From positions 7,127,845-7,191,844 of the forward strand of contig JAQFVV010000027.1 of NCBI GenBank assembly GCA_028023455.1: a stretch of DNA of 64,000 nucleotides, written 5' to 3'. Below are positions 61,767 to 64,000 of this stretch, piece after piece. Source of the stretch: Epiperipatus broadwayi (taxonomy: Eukaryota > Onychophora > Udeonychophora > Euonychophora > Peripatidae). Each line of letters begins with the position of its first letter. Within the stretch, counting starts at the first letter, position 1. The translations under genes were made by a program, and so were the position numbers. The notes beneath the pieces were generated by a model, which saw nothing but the letters and a program-made list of their open reading frames with translations, was not told the origin of the DNA and made no database searches.

Positions 61767-62393
61767 ATGTTTTCAGTCTTCTCTGACTCCGTTATCATCT
61801 TGATTAATCTTTTCTATTTCATGAAACATTTGTTATTACCTTTACTTGTTGATAAAATGGAGTATGTGGACGACCATGAAAGTGATCCGGATGATACATC
61901 TGGAGGCTGCTATTTTTCAAATGATTCATTCTCAGATGAAACTCACTCCAACTCGGATTCTGGAGACAGCTGTTTTTCAAATAATTCATTCTCGGACGAA
62001 ACGTACTCTAACTCAGATTCCGATGATTTTGAAATAGAATTTATTACTGACATAAAGTTTTTAAAATTTAGAAGTTTTAATATTCATCCTGCAATGGGTT
62101 CTCTTTCCAAAAATATGAAAATCAATAGCAACAGTGGATTTTCTTTTGAACAAATCCTCTCGCCTCAAAGAGCAATTAGAAAGGTTAATTTTGCAGAGCG
62201 TAATTTAGTTACTGTTCATCGCATTATCGCTTGGAATTTTGCTTATTGTTTAGCTAGGAAAGGACCTTGGGAGCAACTTGCCAGGGATAGAGAACGCTTT
62301 CGACGAAGAATACACGATGTTCAAGAATCCATAAGTTACTGCCTTCAGCCTGAACACCGGAGGAAAATTTTCGAAAAATATATGAATTATTAA
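61767..62393 (+). CDS. PPP1R15: PPP1R15-type regulator of eIF2alpha dephosphorylation
   Basis: Targets protein phosphatase 1 to phospho-eIF2alpha and so ends the integrated stress response. From the first ATG the frame has 208 codons. Residues 139-142 are KVNF, the PP1 docking motif. Residues 165-178 (KGPWEQLARDRERF) and the following RRIHDVQESISYCLQPEHR match the conserved C-terminal helix that in vertebrates binds actin and substrate. Residues 47-87 are acidic/serine-rich with two 20-residue repeats (SFSDETHSNSDSGD, SFSDETYSNSDSDD). At 208 residues it is far shorter than vertebrate forms, as expected of an invertebrate minimal version. The start is uncertain: M1 gives a hydrophobic segment (residues 9-28), M31 at 61857 begins MEYVDDHESDPDD. 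The visible part is intronless. Confidence 0.88.
   Translation: MFSVFSDSVIILINLFYFMKHLLLPLLVDKMEYVDDHESDPDDTSGGCYFSNDSFSDETHSNSDSGDSCFSNNSFSDETYSNSDSDDFEIEFITDIKFLKFRSFNIHPAMGSLSKNMKINSNSGFSFEQILSPQRAIRKVNFAERNLVTVHRIIAWNFAYCLARKGPWEQLARDRERFRRRIHDVQESISYCLQPEHRRKIFEKYMNY
61909..62028 (+). repeat. 60-bp internal duplication in PPP1R15
   Basis: TTTTTCAAATGATTCATTCT at 61913 recurs as TTTTTCAAATAATTCATTCT at 61973, a 60-base period in frame. The encoded 20-residue units differ mostly by synonymous or mild changes, so the protein repeat has been kept. Confidence 0.9.
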
Positions 62394-62399
62394 AATTGG

Positions 62400-63655
62400 C
62401 GGCAGGGAGGTGAGTTTAATGTACTGAAATGTGTTTATATTAACAAAATCCGGTGAACATTAAACCATAAGAAATCGTCTTCATCCTACAGTGTTGTATA
62501 TTTAATATCAAACAGTATTATAAGAATTTATGACTCCTGGAATTTTTATTTTTGTATTGTTTATGAAATTGTTATTTTGGTAAATATATATGTTTTATAT
62601 TTTAGAATTCAATTGTTTGTTTATTATATATTATGATTTAACTGTGATGTAGGTACCAAATCCACAAAAGGGAGCAAATGCCTACGAATACGCGAACTAT
62701 TATAAAGTCTAAAATTAATTTTCGTATGCCATGGCGTTTTTTTGTTAATGTGTTTTCAAATGCTTGATGTGTTTAAAATCATAATTATAATTTGAAGCTT
62801 TTCTTAGAACAATTCGATAAACAGATATTTCAGGTAATGTCATTATTGCAAGATCTTATCGAAAATATATGTTTATTAATCGTTATCAGAAGTATTAATT
62901 ACTTAGAAGGGTTGTTTGAAAAAAGAATTTACTAAATTATGTACAAGTTTTCTCATATTTTTTACTTTCGATAACTTGGGCTAAGGTTGAAAAATCTGTT
63001 ATAAGATAAATTTCAAATTGTTAAATATGTAGAGAAAAGAAAAGAAGATAAGAGGGGTATGTACATAGAGTGTTCTAATTATTTTTAAATATGTTTAAAA
63101 AACAAAACAAGGATTAGAATAAATAGCGTGAATTATACATTTACAATCACATTAATTTGGTTAATTAAGAAGACATTTCAGAGATACGAAAATGATTGGT
63201 TAACAGAAAATCATTCGCAAGAATATTTATATATAGAAGAGAGCTTTTTTTTTTGGAAGGACAATAAAGTTTTGTTGTAGTTTTTTTTAAAAAAAACCTT
63301 CGGAAAGTGGAATTACTGACTCTTTACGATTATTTGATTTTAAAAACCTTAGGGTTACATTAATTTGTTCCTGAAAATGCTATATCTATTAGTGTAGTGA
63401 TATGCAGGTATATATAAAAATAAAGTGCGGGGGGGGGGGAGAGGGTTGAAAATGAATACAAAATAATACACAATATAACTTAAGTCGTTATATAACCGTG
63501 AAAATATTTAATATAATATATATATTAGGCATACAGATTAGTGTAAACAGTTTATAGTTACATTGGAAGTTGTAATAAATTTTGTTTCATTTGCTTTACC
63601 TGCCTGAGCTGTATATGTGTGAGAATATTTGTCTATATCTAGGTAAGTTATATTT
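62400..63655. other. Downstream flank of PPP1R15, nothing recognised
   Basis: AT-rich sequence without a clear canonical AATAAA close to the stop. A G tract (63429-63438) and T tracts are present. No gene or repeat family was identified. Confidence 0.45.
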
Positions 63656-63659
63656 TATT

Positions 63660-64000
63660 TAGAGCAATATCTTTTTTTTTGTGTGTGTGTTCTACTATTG
63701 CTTTGCCTGTCAGATCAAAAACATGGACTTCCCAGATCTTTTTGTAACCTCTTGCAATCAAGTTTAATACTTCAACTGTGTATCTATAATGATCTCTTCT
63801 AGTGATATGTCCACCACAGATTCATTTCAGTCTTTTAATTTTTTTAATGGGTCAGTTTCTTACTTTTAGTCATGTATTTTTAATCTTTTCTTGTTACTTT
63901 TAATATACATCTTATGCATACTTTGTTGAGTGAGCTGAAGTTTCTATATTACTCTTCTGTAAACAAGTACCTAAGTGCCAGATCTATAAATAAGAACTGG
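63660..64000 (-). pseudogene. RTE LINE C-terminal fragment, runs off the window
   Basis: On minus, 63850-63710 reads KIKRLK, GGHITRRDHYRYTVEVLNL and RGYKKIW, matching [17 protein letters not shown]...VPRDCKKI at 18390-18490. The higher part (63860-63990) matches the [18 protein letters not shown] region. It is decayed by stops and continues beyond position 64000. Confidence 0.7.

Noticed and set aside
1-64000. CRISPR arrays, operons, rRNA genes or prokaryotic features
   Set aside because: Spliced genes, LINEs, SINEs and AT-rich introns show animal nuclear DNA; no regularly spaced direct repeats or rRNA sequence were seen.

Overview
The window is animal nuclear DNA: strongly AT-rich, with one multi-exon gene whose introns reach about 16 kb, one compact gene, and a dense layer of retroelements and fold-back repeats. 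The species cannot be fixed from sequence alone. Protein similarity (RETSAT, PPP1R15), RTE-type LINEs, a short tRNA-derived SINE and repeat-filled introns fit an invertebrate, perhaps a mollusc such as a cephalopod; that is inference.

Genes. Positions 333-47217 (+) carry ten consecutive coding exons of all-trans-retinol 13,14-reductase (RETSAT): 555 codons plus the stop. The N-terminal exon(s) lie before the window. Every junction keeps frame and has GT/AG sites. At 61767-62393 (+) lies a PPP1R15 (GADD34/CReP) homologue, the PP1 regulatory subunit that reverses eIF2alpha phosphorylation; its true start is uncertain.

Mobile elements. There is a nearly full-length but decayed RTE LINE (about 15650-18625) carrying a nested SINE, a younger 5'-truncated RTE copy (34321-35648) fused to a second LINE type (35649-37925), RTE pieces at 1290-2245, 28607-29900 and 63660-64000, a frameshifted gag-like region (41176-42940), two mariner-type HTH fragments, a hAT-like non-autonomous element with an 8-bp duplication, and two elements with long or conserved terminal inverted repeats.

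Most interesting. A dispersed fold-back repeat family, with at least nine copies, carries at its centre a sequence that folds as a type I hammerhead ribozyme: stem I, CTGAYGA, short stem II, GAAAC-TA-GTC. Diverged copies keep base pairing by compensatory changes. Stem III is a self-complementary ACTAGT, as in hammerheads that act as dimers. Several copies are flanked by 11-14 bp target-site duplications, and one insertion (53065-53600) is a head-to-tail dimer inside a single duplication. These are features of retrozymes or Sm-alpha-like SINEs. The family's near-perfect inverted arms also place long double-stranded hairpins in RETSAT introns.

Layout: 1-47400 RETSAT with repeats in its introns; 47400-61130 intergenic and repeat-rich; 61130-62400 PPP1R15 locus; 62400-64000 flank ending in an RTE fragment.
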